Origin: Candidatus Polarisedimenticolaceae bacterium | GTDB lineage: Bacteria > Pseudomonadota > Gammaproteobacteria > Chromatiales > Chromatiaceae | DNA length: 64,000 bases | Direction of reading: 5' to 3' | Assembly (NCBI GenBank): GCA_021648685.1 | Contig: JAKISI010000002.1 | Location: 42,442 to 106,441 of the forward strand | Notes under the pieces: model-generated | The model's input: only the letters and a program-made list of their open reading frames with translations | Told to the model about the DNA's origin: nothing | Databases searched by the model: none | Shown here: positions 34,458 to 43,670 of the stretch, one piece after another | Layout of the letters: each line of letters starts with the position of its first letter | Position numbering within the stretch: position 1 is the first letter of the stretch | Position numbers and translations under genes: made by a program

Positions 34458-34892
34458 ATGAAAGAAGGCGTCATAGAAATAGACGCCCCCTCTTTCAATC
34501 TGCAAATCTACTAAACCAGGCTACTCTTCGGCTCACAAAAAGGGCATAGTCCGATAGATACAGTCGCTGGCCTCCTCAAATACAATTTCAAATAGCTAAC
34601 AAAGCTTGTAGCCATCCTTGTCGGTTGCTTATATAGCCCACTGACCCTGCACGCAGTAGCCTGGGTAAAGCTATCCACTGCGGGGCTAAATTACTGGTAA
34701 ACTTCTTGCGTAACTGTAGTTAGTGCCTGAACGAAAACCCTTTAAACGCACTATTCATGAGGGATGGAGGTCAATTTGATGGCCCGAAGATTTTGTTGTC
34801 GTGAAAAAAATGACGTCATTGCTGTAGTCCAGATTACGCCAGGCCCCATACGGTGTACTAGCTAATTAAACAGCTATCCAGGAATCCTGTAG
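34458..34892 (+). other. Gap between the tRNA terminator and the nonulosonate operon
   Basis: About 435 bases with no convincing gene. No direct copy of the tRNA 3' end and no integrase fragment was seen. CGGTGTACTAG at 34851-34861 is identical to the right tip of the MITE-like element at 17834 and may be a terminal relic. The promoter of the sugar operon should lie here; no sigma-54 or sigma-28 site was found. Confidence 0.4.
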
Positions 34893-35930
34893 ATGAGAGA
34901 AATAACTATTTGCAATAGAAAGGTGGGTGAACATTATCCGCCTCTGGTTATAGCTGAATTGGGCATTAATCATGGTGGCTCACTGGATATAGCAATTGAG
35001 ATGGTTGATGCCGCGCACAGGGGAGGTGCGGAAGTCATCAAACACCAAACGCATGTTATAGATGATGAAATGTCTCCATTGGCTAAAACCATTTGTCCAG
35101 GTAATGCCGATATGTCTATATACGAAATAATGGAGAGATGCGCATTAAATGAAAAGGATGAGTGCACACTCAAAGAGCATATCGAGTCTAAGGGTATGGT
35201 TTTTATCAGCACACCATTTTCCAGGGCAGCTGCTGACAGACTAAATCGCATGAATGTATGTGCATATAAAATCGGCTCTGGGGAGTGTAATAATTATCCA
35301 CTAATAGAACACATATCAAGATTTAAAAAGCCGATTATATTAAGCACTGGAATGAACACCATCAACAGTGTCAGGAAGGCAACCGATATACTTGATAGGA
35401 ACAATGTCCCATATGCATTACTGCACACCACTAATTTATATCCGACACCATCACATCTGGTAAGGCTGGGTGGGATGCAAGAGCTTCAAAGGTTTTTTCC
35501 AAATGTTGTAGTGGGGCTCTCAGATCACACAACATCTAATTTGGCATGTTTTGCAGCAGCAGCCCAAGGGGCATCAATCCTGGAAAGGCATTTTACAGAC
35601 CGAATGGATCGTGATGGGCCAGACATTATTAATTCAATGGATGAGGACTCTCTTAAAGAGCTCATTCATGGGGTTGCTGAGATACATAAAATGCTAGGTG
35701 GCACAAAAGCGGCAGCTCAAGAGGAAAGAGTAACAATGGATTTTGCATTTTCAACTGTTGTTGCGATAAAAGAGATCAAGAAAGGTGAGCGATTAAGTAA
35801 AAATAATATTTGGGTGAAAAGGCCAGGTACAGGAGCAATTAGTGCAGAACACTTTAATGGCCTCATTGGTAAAATTTCGTTAAAAGACATTGATTGTGGT
35901 GTACATCTAAGCTGGCAGGATTTTGCATAA
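34893..35930 (+). CDS. Nonulosonic acid synthase (NeuB/LegI family)
   Basis: Condenses phosphoenolpyruvate with an N-acyl mannosamine-type sugar to make a nine-carbon sialic or legionaminic acid. The 345-residue protein has the NeuB TIM barrel, with IAELGINHGGSLDIA (about 20-34), KIGSGECNNYPLI, ILSTGMNT and VVGLSDHTTSN, and a C-terminal antifreeze-like SAF domain (about 285-345, with RPGTGAI). It opens a seven-gene cassette that also encodes the hydrolysing epimerase and the CMP transferase. The epimerase type points to legionaminate rather than Neu5Ac. Confidence 0.9.
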   Translation: MREITICNRKVGEHYPPLVIAELGINHGGSLDIAIEMVDAAHRGGAEVIKHQTHVIDDEMSPLAKTICPGNADMSIYEIMERCALNEKDECTLKEHIESKGMVFISTPFSRAAADRLNRMNVCAYKIGSGECNNYPLIEHISRFKKPIILSTGMNTINSVRKATDILDRNNVPYALLHTTNLYPTPSHLVRLGGMQELQRFFPNVVVGLSDHTTSNLACFAAAAQGASILERHFTDRMDRDGPDIINSMDEDSLKELIHGVAEIHKMLGGTKAAAQEERVTMDFAFSTVVAIKEIKKGERLSKNNIWVKRPGTGAISAEHFNGLIGKISLKDIDCGVHLSWQDFA

Positions 35931-35931
35931 C

Positions 35932-37074
35932 ATGAAAAAGAAAATCGTGTTTTTGACTGGCACCCGAGCTGATTTTGGAAAGCTAAAATCGCTCATTAGT
36001 GCATCACAAGAGTTAGATGGTTATGAGGTGCATATTTTTGCAACAGGGATGCATTTAAACAATAAGTATGGAAAGACTATTGATGAGATTTATAAATGCG
36101 GGTTTAAAAATATATATCCGTTCATCAATCATGATCGTGCTGATTTAATGGACAGGGTTTTATCCGCTACAATCAATGGATTTTCACGTTATGTAGCAGA
36201 AATAAACCCTGATTTAATCATTGTTCACGGTGACAGAGTTGAAGCCCTGGCAGGTGCTATTGTTGGAAGTTTGAATAACATACTTGTTGCTCATATCGAG
36301 GGTGGTGAAAAATCTGGGACAATAGATGAGTTAATTAGACATGCTGTATCAAAGATGTCACACATTCATCTTGTAGCCAACCATGATGCAAAAAAACGGC
36401 TATTGCAATTAGGGGAGCGAGGCCAATCTATATTTGTTATTGGATCTCCTGACTTGGACATAATGGCATCAAATACATTGGCAGATCTAAACTCCGTAAC
36501 TGCGTACTATGATATTACATTTGACAGTTATGGCATTCTTCTTTTTCATCCTGTAACAACAGAAATTGATTGCTGGGAAGAGAGTACCCGGGAGGTCGTA
36601 GATGCAATTATTGAAAGCAAAAAAAACTATATTGTAATCTATCCTAATAATGACCTTGGCTCTGAGATCATTATTAATGGTTACAAAAGATTTCAGAACA
36701 ACCCCAGAATAAAAATATTCCCGTCACTAAGGTTTGAATATTTTTTAGTTCTCCTCCATAACGCCGATTTTATTATAGGTAATTCAAGTGCAGGCATCCG
36801 AGAAGCGCCATATTATAATATCCCAACGATTAATATTGGTACGCGACAGCATGAAAGAGGCAATGCCCCAACAATATGGCACTGCAACTATAAAAAAGCG
36901 GAGGTTCTAGATCTAATCACCCAAGCAAAAAAAGCAAACCAGGTTGCTGTCAATAAAAGCACAGCCTCTTCATTTGGATCTGGCAATAGCACAGAGCTTT
37001 TCATTAATCTATTAAATAATGGTGTATTTTGGGGGCTTAGAAAACAAAAGTCATTCCAGGATCGTGATTTTTAG
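35932..37074 (+). CDS. Hydrolysing NDP-sugar 2-epimerase (NeuC/LegG family)
   Basis: Removes the nucleotide and inverts C2 to give the free manno-configured substrate of the NeuB enzyme. The ATG at 35932 (MKKKIVFLTGTRADFGKLKS) is preferred over a TTG at 35923. The 380-residue protein shows VHGDRVEALAGAI, HIEGGEKSGTIDE, VIGSPDLD and IIGNSSAGIREA. From memory, it reads closer to Campylobacter LegG (for example the FPSLRFEYF and KNIYPFINHD segments) than to E. coli NeuC, so a legionaminate pathway is favoured. The upstream enzymes LegB, LegC and LegH are not in the window. Confidence 0.88.
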   Translation: MKKKIVFLTGTRADFGKLKSLISASQELDGYEVHIFATGMHLNNKYGKTIDEIYKCGFKNIYPFINHDRADLMDRVLSATINGFSRYVAEINPDLIIVHGDRVEALAGAIVGSLNNILVAHIEGGEKSGTIDELIRHAVSKMSHIHLVANHDAKKRLLQLGERGQSIFVIGSPDLDIMASNTLADLNSVTAYYDITFDSYGILLFHPVTTEIDCWEESTREVVDAIIESKKNYIVIYPNNDLGSEIIINGYKRFQNNPRIKIFPSLRFEYFLVLLHNADFIIGNSSAGIREAPYYNIPTINIGTRQHERGNAPTIWHCNYKKAEVLDLITQAKKANQVAVNKSTASSFGSGNSTELFINLLNNGVFWGLRKQKSFQDRDF

Positions 37075-37833
37075 ATGTTAAAGAAAAGAATTATCGCCCG
37101 TATCGATATAAAAAATGAATTTGTCATCAAAGGGATTCATCTGGAAGGATTAAGAAAGGTAGGAAACCCTAATGATATGGCAAAGTTTTATTATGATGAA
37201 GGAATCGATGAGATTTTCTTCATGGATGCCGTTGCTGCATACTACGATCGCAACAGCTTAGGGGAAATCATCTCAAAAGCTACAAAAAGTGTGTTTGTTC
37301 CAATTACAGTAGGAGGAGGCATACGGACAATCGATGATATAAGAGAGGCGCTGGCTAGTGGTGCTGATAAAGTCGCGATCAATACCCAAGCAGTGCGAAC
37401 GCCAGAGATAATAAATAAGGCAGCAAGAATATTTGGTTCTCAGTGTATTGTTGCATCGATTCAAGCAAAGAAAATAGCGCATGATAAATGGGAGGCTTAC
37501 ATAGATAATGGCAGAGAGCCAGCAGGCCTTGATGTGCTCCAGTGGGCTATAAAACTAGAGCAGCTGGGTGCTGGCGAAATCATGGTCACATCAGTAGACC
37601 AAGAGGGCACTAAAAAAGGATATGATGTGGCGCTATGCAGCCTGTTGGCCAATTCTGTTTCTCTACCAATAATTGCATCTGGCGGTGCTGGAACACCACA
37701 AGATATAAGCAACTTGTGCAGGAATTCAGACGTTGATGCAATAGCTGTTGCATCTATTCTTCATTATAACCTATCAAGCATTGGTGCCATCAAATCACTA
37801 TTGCATAGTGAAGGATTTAATATCCGGCTATGA
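37075..37833 (+). CDS. HisF paralogue of the sugar amidation system
   Basis: A 252-residue TIM barrel related to imidazole glycerol phosphate synthase HisF, starting directly after the epimerase stop. VGGGIRTIDD, ASGGAGTPQD and the HisH-docking face are typical. Catalytic Asp11 is kept (RIDIK), but the residue aligned with Asp130 of HisF is Gln130 (ASIQAKK instead of AIDAK). It is thus unlikely to be the histidine enzyme. With the HisH partner encoded next and the amidotransferase after it, it should channel ammonia from glutamine to the sugar, as proposed for the Pseudomonas wbp and Campylobacter pse/leg clusters. Confidence 0.88.
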   Translation: MLKKRIIARIDIKNEFVIKGIHLEGLRKVGNPNDMAKFYYDEGIDEIFFMDAVAAYYDRNSLGEIISKATKSVFVPITVGGGIRTIDDIREALASGADKVAINTQAVRTPEIINKAARIFGSQCIVASIQAKKIAHDKWEAYIDNGREPAGLDVLQWAIKLEQLGAGEIMVTSVDQEGTKKGYDVALCSLLANSVSLPIIASGGAGTPQDISNLCRNSDVDAIAVASILHYNLSSIGAIKSLLHSEGFNIRL

Positions 37834-38474
37834 GTGCGCCACGTATTGCTATAGTTGACTATGACCTTGGAAATGTTAAGAGCATGATAAATGCCTTAAG
37901 CAAGGTGGGGGCGCAACCCATTCTGACCAATTCAAGAAAAGAGATACTAAGCGCTGATGCGTTGGTGCTTCCAGGTGTTGGTGCGTTTTCACACGGGATG
38001 CAACAATTAAAAAAATACAACCTTATTGATGTTATACATAGCTTTGCTTCAACAAACAAACCATTCTTGGGCGTGTGCTTGGGTATGCAGATGATGTTTG
38101 ATAGAAGCAATGAGTTTGGCGAGACCGAGGGCCTTGGTTTATTTTCAGGGGACATTAAAATAATTGGTGTCGATCTCATAAAACAGCAACGGCTTCCGCA
38201 TGTTGGGTGGAATAATATTTGCTTGCCGGGCAACATCAAAAACTGGGAAAATACAATATTTTCTGAAATACAGGGCAATACGGATATGTATTTTGTGCAT
38301 AGTTATGCAGCCAGCCCATTATTGAATACAGAAATTCTTGCAACCACTCTATATTACGACCATGCATTTTGTTCTGCTATTATGAGAGGCAATATATATG
38401 GCGTACAGTTTCACCCGGAAAAGAGTGCGGAGCCAGGGTTGCTTATACTGAAAAGCCTAATAGATTTGGCATGA
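37830..38474 (+). CDS. HisH paralogue, glutamine amidotransferase subunit
   Basis: A class I glutaminase of 214 residues. It starts inside the hisF-like stop (ATGA). The nucleophile is Cys83 in GVCLGMQMMFD; His195 and Glu197 in VQFHPEKS complete the triad, and the oxyanion strand PGVGAF is present. It would release ammonia from glutamine and pass it through the HisF barrel to the N-acetyl sugar amidotransferase encoded downstream. The true histidine genes are expected elsewhere with the his operon. Confidence 0.9.
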   Translation: MSAPRIAIVDYDLGNVKSMINALSKVGAQPILTNSRKEILSADALVLPGVGAFSHGMQQLKKYNLIDVIHSFASTNKPFLGVCLGMQMMFDRSNEFGETEGLGLFSGDIKIIGVDLIKQQRLPHVGWNNICLPGNIKNWENTIFSEIQGNTDMYFVHSYAASPLLNTEILATTLYYDHAFCSAIMRGNIYGVQFHPEKSAEPGLLILKSLIDLA

Positions 38475-38484
38475 GAGCAGTGTT

Positions 38485-39714
38485 ATGAAAAAAGAAAGGG
38501 TTTTATATGGATTACCAGAAGATGTAATATTCTGCCAAAAATGTGTGATTTCTAATCAGCGCCCTAACTCAACTGTTGAATTCAAAGCAAAGTCTGAAGA
38601 TAAAAAGAGAACTATAAATTTTGATGATGACGAGGTTTGCTCTGCATGCAGATACCATGCAGAAAAGGAATTAAATATAGATTGGAGAGATCGCGAGAAT
38701 AAACTTGTAAGGCTGCTTTCCAGGTTCAAAAAAACTGATGGCTCATATGATGTTATTGTCCCTGGTAGTGGAGGTAAGGACAGTTCATATGCCTCACATA
38801 TCCTAAAATATAAGTATGGGATGAATCCGCTCACGGTTACATGGGCTCCTCATCTCTACACAAATATTGGCTTTAAAAACTTCCAAGAGTGGATGCATAC
38901 TGGTGGACTGGATAACGTTCTATATACGCCAAATGGCAGGCTGCATCGGTTAATGACGAAATTTGCTTTTCACAATCTTCTACACCCTTTCCAGCCATTT
39001 ATTATTGGGCAACGTATCATAGGGCCAATGATGGCGAAAAGATTTGGTGTAAAACTCGTTATGTATGGAGAAAACCAGGCTGAATATGGCAATGCCATTG
39101 AGGAAAATATGAACCCGCTCATGAATATGGGTTTTTATAGCTCAGCAACACCTGATGAGCATAGATTTGGAGGGCTTTCCATAAACGAATATATCGATCA
39201 GCATGGCTTCAATCTAGCGGATTTTGCTCCATATATAGCGCCTTCAAAAGCAGACTTGCTCAATGCTGGAACCGAGGTTCATTACCTCGGTTATTATGTG
39301 AAATGGGATCCACAGGAGTGTTATTACTATGCAGTTGAAAACACAGGCTTTCAGGCTAACACTGAAAGAACAGAGGGTACATACTCAAAATACAGCAGCA
39401 TAGATGATAAGGTCGATCCATTTCACTACTATACAACCCTTATCAAGTTTGGCATTGGGCGAGCAACCTATGATGCTGCGCAAGAGGTTAGAAATGATAA
39501 AATCACAAGGGAAGAGGCTGTGTATCTTGTGAAAAAATATGACACTGAATTCCCATCTAAGTACTTCCATGAATTTCTTGACTATATAGATACCACTGAA
39601 GATGAATTCTGGAACATTATCAACAAACACAGGTCGCCGCATCTCTGGAAAAATGGTACAGACGGGAAATGGGTATTGAGGCACACTGTAGCAAAAGATG
39701 GTGCAGATGACTAA
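38485..39714 (+). CDS. N-acetyl sugar amidotransferase (WbpG/PseA-like)
   Basis: A 409-residue ATP-PPase that converts an N-acetyl group on a sugar to an acetamidino group, using ammonia. The PP-loop SGGKDSSYASHI sits near residue 94. Two CxxC pairs, FCQKC (about 12-16) and CSACR (about 52-56), are typical of the family and suggest zinc. The associated HisF/HisH pair would supply the ammonia. In Legionella and Campylobacter related genes make 5-acetamidino legionaminic or pseudaminic acid. Confidence 0.88.
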   Translation: MKKERVLYGLPEDVIFCQKCVISNQRPNSTVEFKAKSEDKKRTINFDDDEVCSACRYHAEKELNIDWRDRENKLVRLLSRFKKTDGSYDVIVPGSGGKDSSYASHILKYKYGMNPLTVTWAPHLYTNIGFKNFQEWMHTGGLDNVLYTPNGRLHRLMTKFAFHNLLHPFQPFIIGQRIIGPMMAKRFGVKLVMYGENQAEYGNAIEENMNPLMNMGFYSSATPDEHRFGGLSINEYIDQHGFNLADFAPYIAPSKADLLNAGTEVHYLGYYVKWDPQECYYYAVENTGFQANTERTEGTYSKYSSIDDKVDPFHYYTTLIKFGIGRATYDAAQEVRNDKITREEAVYLVKKYDTEFPSKYFHEFLDYIDTTEDEFWNIINKHRSPHLWKNGTDGKWVLRHTVAKDGADD

Positions 39715-40411
39715 GCCCACTTTTCTGGCCATTATTCCAGCCAGAGGCGGATCAAAAGGACTGCCGCATAAAAACATTATCAATGCCGCAGGCAAACCGC
39801 TTATTGCCTGGACCATAGAAGCCGCATTAAACTCGAAACTTATTACCAGAGCGGTCGTTACTTCTGATGATGCAGAGATACTAAAAACGGCTGAGAGATA
39901 TGGTGTTGAAACTATAGAGAGGCCTCAAGAGCTAGCTCTTGATGCAACTGCTACTGAACCTGTGTTACTCCATGCTATCAACCAGATTGAAGCAGCAGGC
40001 AAGAAATATAACTACCTTGTTTTACTGCAGCCTACCTCTCCTGCTAGAAACGCATTGGATGTCGATTGTGCAGTGCAGATGTTGCTTGACAAGCATGCAT
40101 CATCTTTAATCAGTGTTTACGAGCCAGACCACTCCCCATTCAATGCTCTTAGGCTAAATGAGAAAGGATCATTGGTTGGCATCATAAATGATAAGTCTCC
40201 CTCTAAACGCAGACAAGATCTACCAAAGGCATATATGCCAAATGGGGCTATTTATATCGTTAATATACTTGAGTTTAAGAAGCATAATCTTTTACTTACG
40301 GATAATTGCATACCTTTTGTTATGCCTGTTGATAAAAGCATTGACATCGACACAGCTCAAGATCTGTTGCATTTTTCAAATCTTATTAATGCTCGTAATG
40401 AAAAAACTTAG
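39707..40411 (+). CDS. CMP-nonulosonate cytidylyltransferase (NeuA/PtmB family)
   Basis: Activates the nine-carbon sugar with CTP to the CMP donor used by glycosyltransferases. The ATG at 39707 overlaps the previous gene by 8 bases; ATG 39698 is the alternative. The 234 residues begin with FLAIIPARGGSKGLPHKNI, the nucleotide-binding signature, and include LQPTSPARN and the late DIDTAQDLL metal-binding segment. Similarity is to the PtmB/LegF group. Its 3' end overlaps the next gene by 14 bases. Confidence 0.9.
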   Translation: MTKPTFLAIIPARGGSKGLPHKNIINAAGKPLIAWTIEAALNSKLITRAVVTSDDAEILKTAERYGVETIERPQELALDATATEPVLLHAINQIEAAGKKYNYLVLLQPTSPARNALDVDCAVQMLLDKHASSLISVYEPDHSPFNALRLNEKGSLVGIINDKSPSKRRQDLPKAYMPNGAIYIVNILEFKKHNLLLTDNCIPFVMPVDKSIDIDTAQDLLHFSNLINARNEKT

Positions 40412-41552
40412 TGCGCTGCATTTGGCCAGCTTTAATGGAAACATTGGTGACAATGCAAATCACAATGGTTTTTACGCTTTAATGGAAAGCATCAAAAATT
40501 ATAAATTTGAATATACACAGCTTGAAATCAGAGAGTTTTTTTGGAAAAAACGTTTTTTTGACAGCGCCTTTGTCGATTATGCAAACGGCTTTGATATCCT
40601 GATTATAGGCGGAGGCAACTATTTTGAGCTTTGGGTGGATCACTCTCCTACCGGCACCTCTATAATGATTGAGCCAGAACTCTTTAAGCAGATCAAGGTT
40701 CCTGTACTGTTTAATGCGCTTGGTGTTGACCCAGGGAGTGGCGCTTCGCAAGAGGCTTGTGAAAAATTTAAACACTTTCTGGATGTGATTCTTGCTGATC
40801 CTAAAAACATGGTTTCAGTTAGAAATGATGGTGCATTAGCCTCTATTTGTAAATATATAGGAGGAAAATATTTAGACCAGATTCATTGGACACCGGATGC
40901 GGGAATTCTTGTTGCCTGTGATGATGACTTTTTGCAAATGGATAAAGAGTATCTGGCGGTAAATCTTGCAGGGGATATGTTGGATGTGCGTTTTCCTGAC
41001 AATATTACAGGAGGGCTCTCATATTCTGAATTTATAGAACAGTTTGCAGAGATATTGCTAAACACACTGTATGAGGGCTTTGTTGATGAGGTTGTTCTGA
41101 TCCCGCATATTTATAAAGATCTTGGGTGCATAAATGATTTATTAGGATATTTCCCTGATGAAATAATTCGCACAAAGATTGTAGTTGCACCATTGCTTCA
41201 TGGAAAAGATTCTGAGCTAAAAATATTTTCTATCTATAAAAATGCAAAGATTACCTTTGCTATGAGATTTCATGCGAATTTATGCTCCATAGGTTTTGGA
41301 ACCCCAACAATTGGTCTTAATAGCTATATACAAATTCAACAGCTATACAAAGAGCTGGGAATATCAAATTATTGTGTTTGTGTAAACAAGGGCAATATAA
41401 GTGATTCTCTAGATGCCGTACTGTCTATTATAAAAGCTGATTTTTCAAAGCATAGGATGCGATTCTGCAGCATATCAATTAAACAAAAGGAACATATTGC
41501 TAAATATAGTAAGCATATAAATCTATGGTTGAATAACCAGAAGTTAGCATAA
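40398..41552 (+). CDS. Polysaccharide pyruvyl transferase family protein
   Basis: The ATG at 40398 gives 384 residues; longer upstream starts only read the neuA-like gene in another frame. The protein begins LSALHLASFNGNIGDNANH, has GGGNYFELW near residue 71 and the family hallmark MRFHANLCSIGFGTPTIGLN near residue 290. These enzymes transfer pyruvate from PEP to a sugar hydroxyl as a ketal. Its 14-base overlap with the CMP-sugar synthetase gene puts it in the same pathway, so it may add a pyruvyl group to the nonulosonate or a linked sugar. It is the last gene before the convergent maf gene. Confidence 0.8.
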   Translation: MKKLSALHLASFNGNIGDNANHNGFYALMESIKNYKFEYTQLEIREFFWKKRFFDSAFVDYANGFDILIIGGGNYFELWVDHSPTGTSIMIEPELFKQIKVPVLFNALGVDPGSGASQEACEKFKHFLDVILADPKNMVSVRNDGALASICKYIGGKYLDQIHWTPDAGILVACDDDFLQMDKEYLAVNLAGDMLDVRFPDNITGGLSYSEFIEQFAEILLNTLYEGFVDEVVLIPHIYKDLGCINDLLGYFPDEIIRTKIVVAPLLHGKDSELKIFSIYKNAKITFAMRFHANLCSIGFGTPTIGLNSYIQIQQLYKELGISNYCVCVNKGNISDSLDAVLSIIKADFSKHRMRFCSISIKQKEHIAKYSKHINLWLNNQKLA

Positions 41553-41606
41553 GCATTTCATACGGCATTAGAGATTATCATTGGGGCATCTCTGTAACGG
41601 ATGACA

Positions 41607-43670
41607 TTATTTCCATTTATTTATTATTTCAGTCTCCTCTTCACTCTCTATATATCTCAATATTTTGTATAGATCCTCTTTGATATCATTGATATGATCG
41701 GTAAAAACCTCTTTTGCTGCTGTAAAGAATCTGGTTGCTGAGTCATCATCCGCAGCTAGTCCTGCTTGAATGTAGACGTTATTGATAAACTGTTTAACCC
41801 CATTAGAGACAAGCAGTGCGGGAAGAAAATCTGCCTGATCCCGTCCAACTGATGCCGCTTTGTACATTAACGACAAGGTGCTTATTATCTCCTCCCTGGT
41901 CTGAGGCGTCGATTCAGTGAAACCAAGTATTGCCTGAAAATACTCCTCAACCTGTTTTATGTGATATGTTTTTAACCGCGTCAGCATCTCTTCAAATGAG
42001 TAGCTATTATCAAAGCAATTATGAATTTCGTTCAGCAGACGCTGTTTTTGTATCTTCCTGTTGAAACTCTCTGCAAGCTTCCCGATTGCGACAGGCTTTG
42101 CGCCTTCAATTAGAGCTCCTTCGCCAATGTTGAACCATTTAATATTCGGATGCCCTGAAATTCTGTGTTCTGCTATTCTCTTAGACCAGGCCAATATACT
42201 TGTGCTGCGAATGACCTCTCCCAGATTTCCGGCTAAGTCAAAACAGGCTTCCGCTTCAACAGCATCATCAGTATCTGCATTTTCATGATGCGTATTGGTT
42301 GCATGCATCTTTTCACTGCCCTTGGGTGCGCCATAATCAACGCCAAATAGATAGGCCTCATTTACCCCAAGTTCAGCGGCCATTGCAATACCTGCATTGG
42401 TGACTGTTGGGTTTACATCACGGGTTACTGAATAGTTGTCTTGCAATAAGGCAGAGCCTGGATCTTTGTATTTCTGAAAAACCAATACTTCTTTGTAGTA
42501 TCGATCAACTTTTGTGCTGACCACATTCAATTTGAGCAGCGATACATTTTTGAGGACGTTGAGATCGTGCATCTCTTCATACTTCGGTATATGCCAAGTG
42601 CGTTCCTGTAGAACCTGGTAGTCTGGAGTGATGCCGGATTTTATTAATGGGGTTATAGCAGAACCGCAAGATATGATGATGGCATCATCCTGATGCGCTT
42701 TTATATAGCCAATTGATTCATTGAGTGATGGGCCGCTTCCAACAATGAATACTCGAAAAAAGCGCTTTATTTTTTTTCCGGTAAAAAACCGGTTGCCTTT
42801 CTTTATGTTTCTGGCGCTAAAATAAAACCCGATTCGTTGATCTTCGTACCAGCCGGCATCAAAAGTAGCTCTATGTACATTGTCAGATTGGGGCTCTTTT
42901 TTGATAACCTCTTGCATTAGCGGTAAGCTGTTAAAATGGTTAAAGCGGTAAAACAGGCTGCTTAGAGGCGTCAACCTCTGCTCAATAAAGGCCTGGTTGC
43001 TGTTAATTGCTTGATCTGGAGTTGCATCCAGTACCAGATTTATACCTTTGTTGTTAAACTCAAAATACTTGAAAATAAGGTTCCAGGGTATAGTGTAGAG
43101 GGAGATATAAAACAGGTCGAAGTTAGGCTCGTAGACTGTCATGTAGCTGATTTTTTTGCACTTTATGAGCTCGGTCAGGTGGTAGCCAAGGCCGATCCCG
43201 TAAACCCTTACCAGTGGGAGATAATCTGTGCAGTGGTTATGCAGAGGAGCTAGTGTTTCACTATTCAGCTGCATCTCATGAAAAATGCCAGCCTTATAGA
43301 GCCTATCCAGCATCTTTATTTGAATGGGGTTGTTATTCTTCCACCAGGTATCCCCTTCACCAAAAAAGATTTTATGCAGATGGACGTAACAGAATAGATC
43401 GTCTATTTGCTTATGGATTGGGGCCATTATTTCATCCATGCTGGATGCGGCATAGACAGGTGTCTTGCTTGCCATGTGCACAATGTTTGGGCTTCCATCC
43501 GGATTACTGCATAGCCAATAGTCCTTGCACCTGTGGTTTTTAACAGCATTAAACAGAGCGGGCTGCTGATCACGCAGGTATGCCATATTGTTATCAAATA
43601 TCTCATTGGAGAAATCTCTCGGCAATGGAGTGAGAGTTCTTTCATTGTTGGCGCTTTTAGGGTCAGTCAT
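41607..43670 (-). CDS. maf: Maf family (DUF115) motility-associated glycosyltransferase
   Basis: A 687-residue protein of the motility accessory factor family, which transfers CMP-nonulosonates to Ser/Thr of flagellin in the cytoplasm. The central DUF115 domain (about 230-480) has FIVGSGPSLNESI and the later VTNAGIAMAAELGVNEAYLFGVDYG. It lies between the nonulosonate cassette, with which it converges, and the fliT-fliS-fliD-fliC block, which is the expected place for a flagellin glycosylator. A sigma-54-type promoter is found at 43816. Confidence 0.9.
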   Translation of the reverse strand: MTDPKSANNERTLTPLPRDFSNEIFDNNMAYLRDQQPALFNAVKNHRCKDYWLCSNPDGSPNIVHMASKTPVYAASSMDEIMAPIHKQIDDLFCYVHLHKIFFGEGDTWWKNNNPIQIKMLDRLYKAGIFHEMQLNSETLAPLHNHCTDYLPLVRVYGIGLGYHLTELIKCKKISYMTVYEPNFDLFYISLYTIPWNLIFKYFEFNNKGINLVLDATPDQAINSNQAFIEQRLTPLSSLFYRFNHFNSLPLMQEVIKKEPQSDNVHRATFDAGWYEDQRIGFYFSARNIKKGNRFFTGKKIKRFFRVFIVGSGPSLNESIGYIKAHQDDAIIISCGSAITPLIKSGITPDYQVLQERTWHIPKYEEMHDLNVLKNVSLLKLNVVSTKVDRYYKEVLVFQKYKDPGSALLQDNYSVTRDVNPTVTNAGIAMAAELGVNEAYLFGVDYGAPKGSEKMHATNTHHENADTDDAVEAEACFDLAGNLGEVIRSTSILAWSKRIAEHRISGHPNIKWFNIGEGALIEGAKPVAIGKLAESFNRKIQKQRLLNEIHNCFDNSYSFEEMLTRLKTYHIKQVEEYFQAILGFTESTPQTREEIISTLSLMYKAASVGRDQADFLPALLVSNGVKQFINNVYIQAGLAADDDSATRFFTAAKEVFTDHINDIKEDLYKILRYIESEEETEIINKWK

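Noticed and set aside
40188..40397. Longer start for the pyruvyl transferase gene
   Set aside because: The extra 70 codons read the neuA-like gene in another frame, and the family start fits the ATG at 40398.
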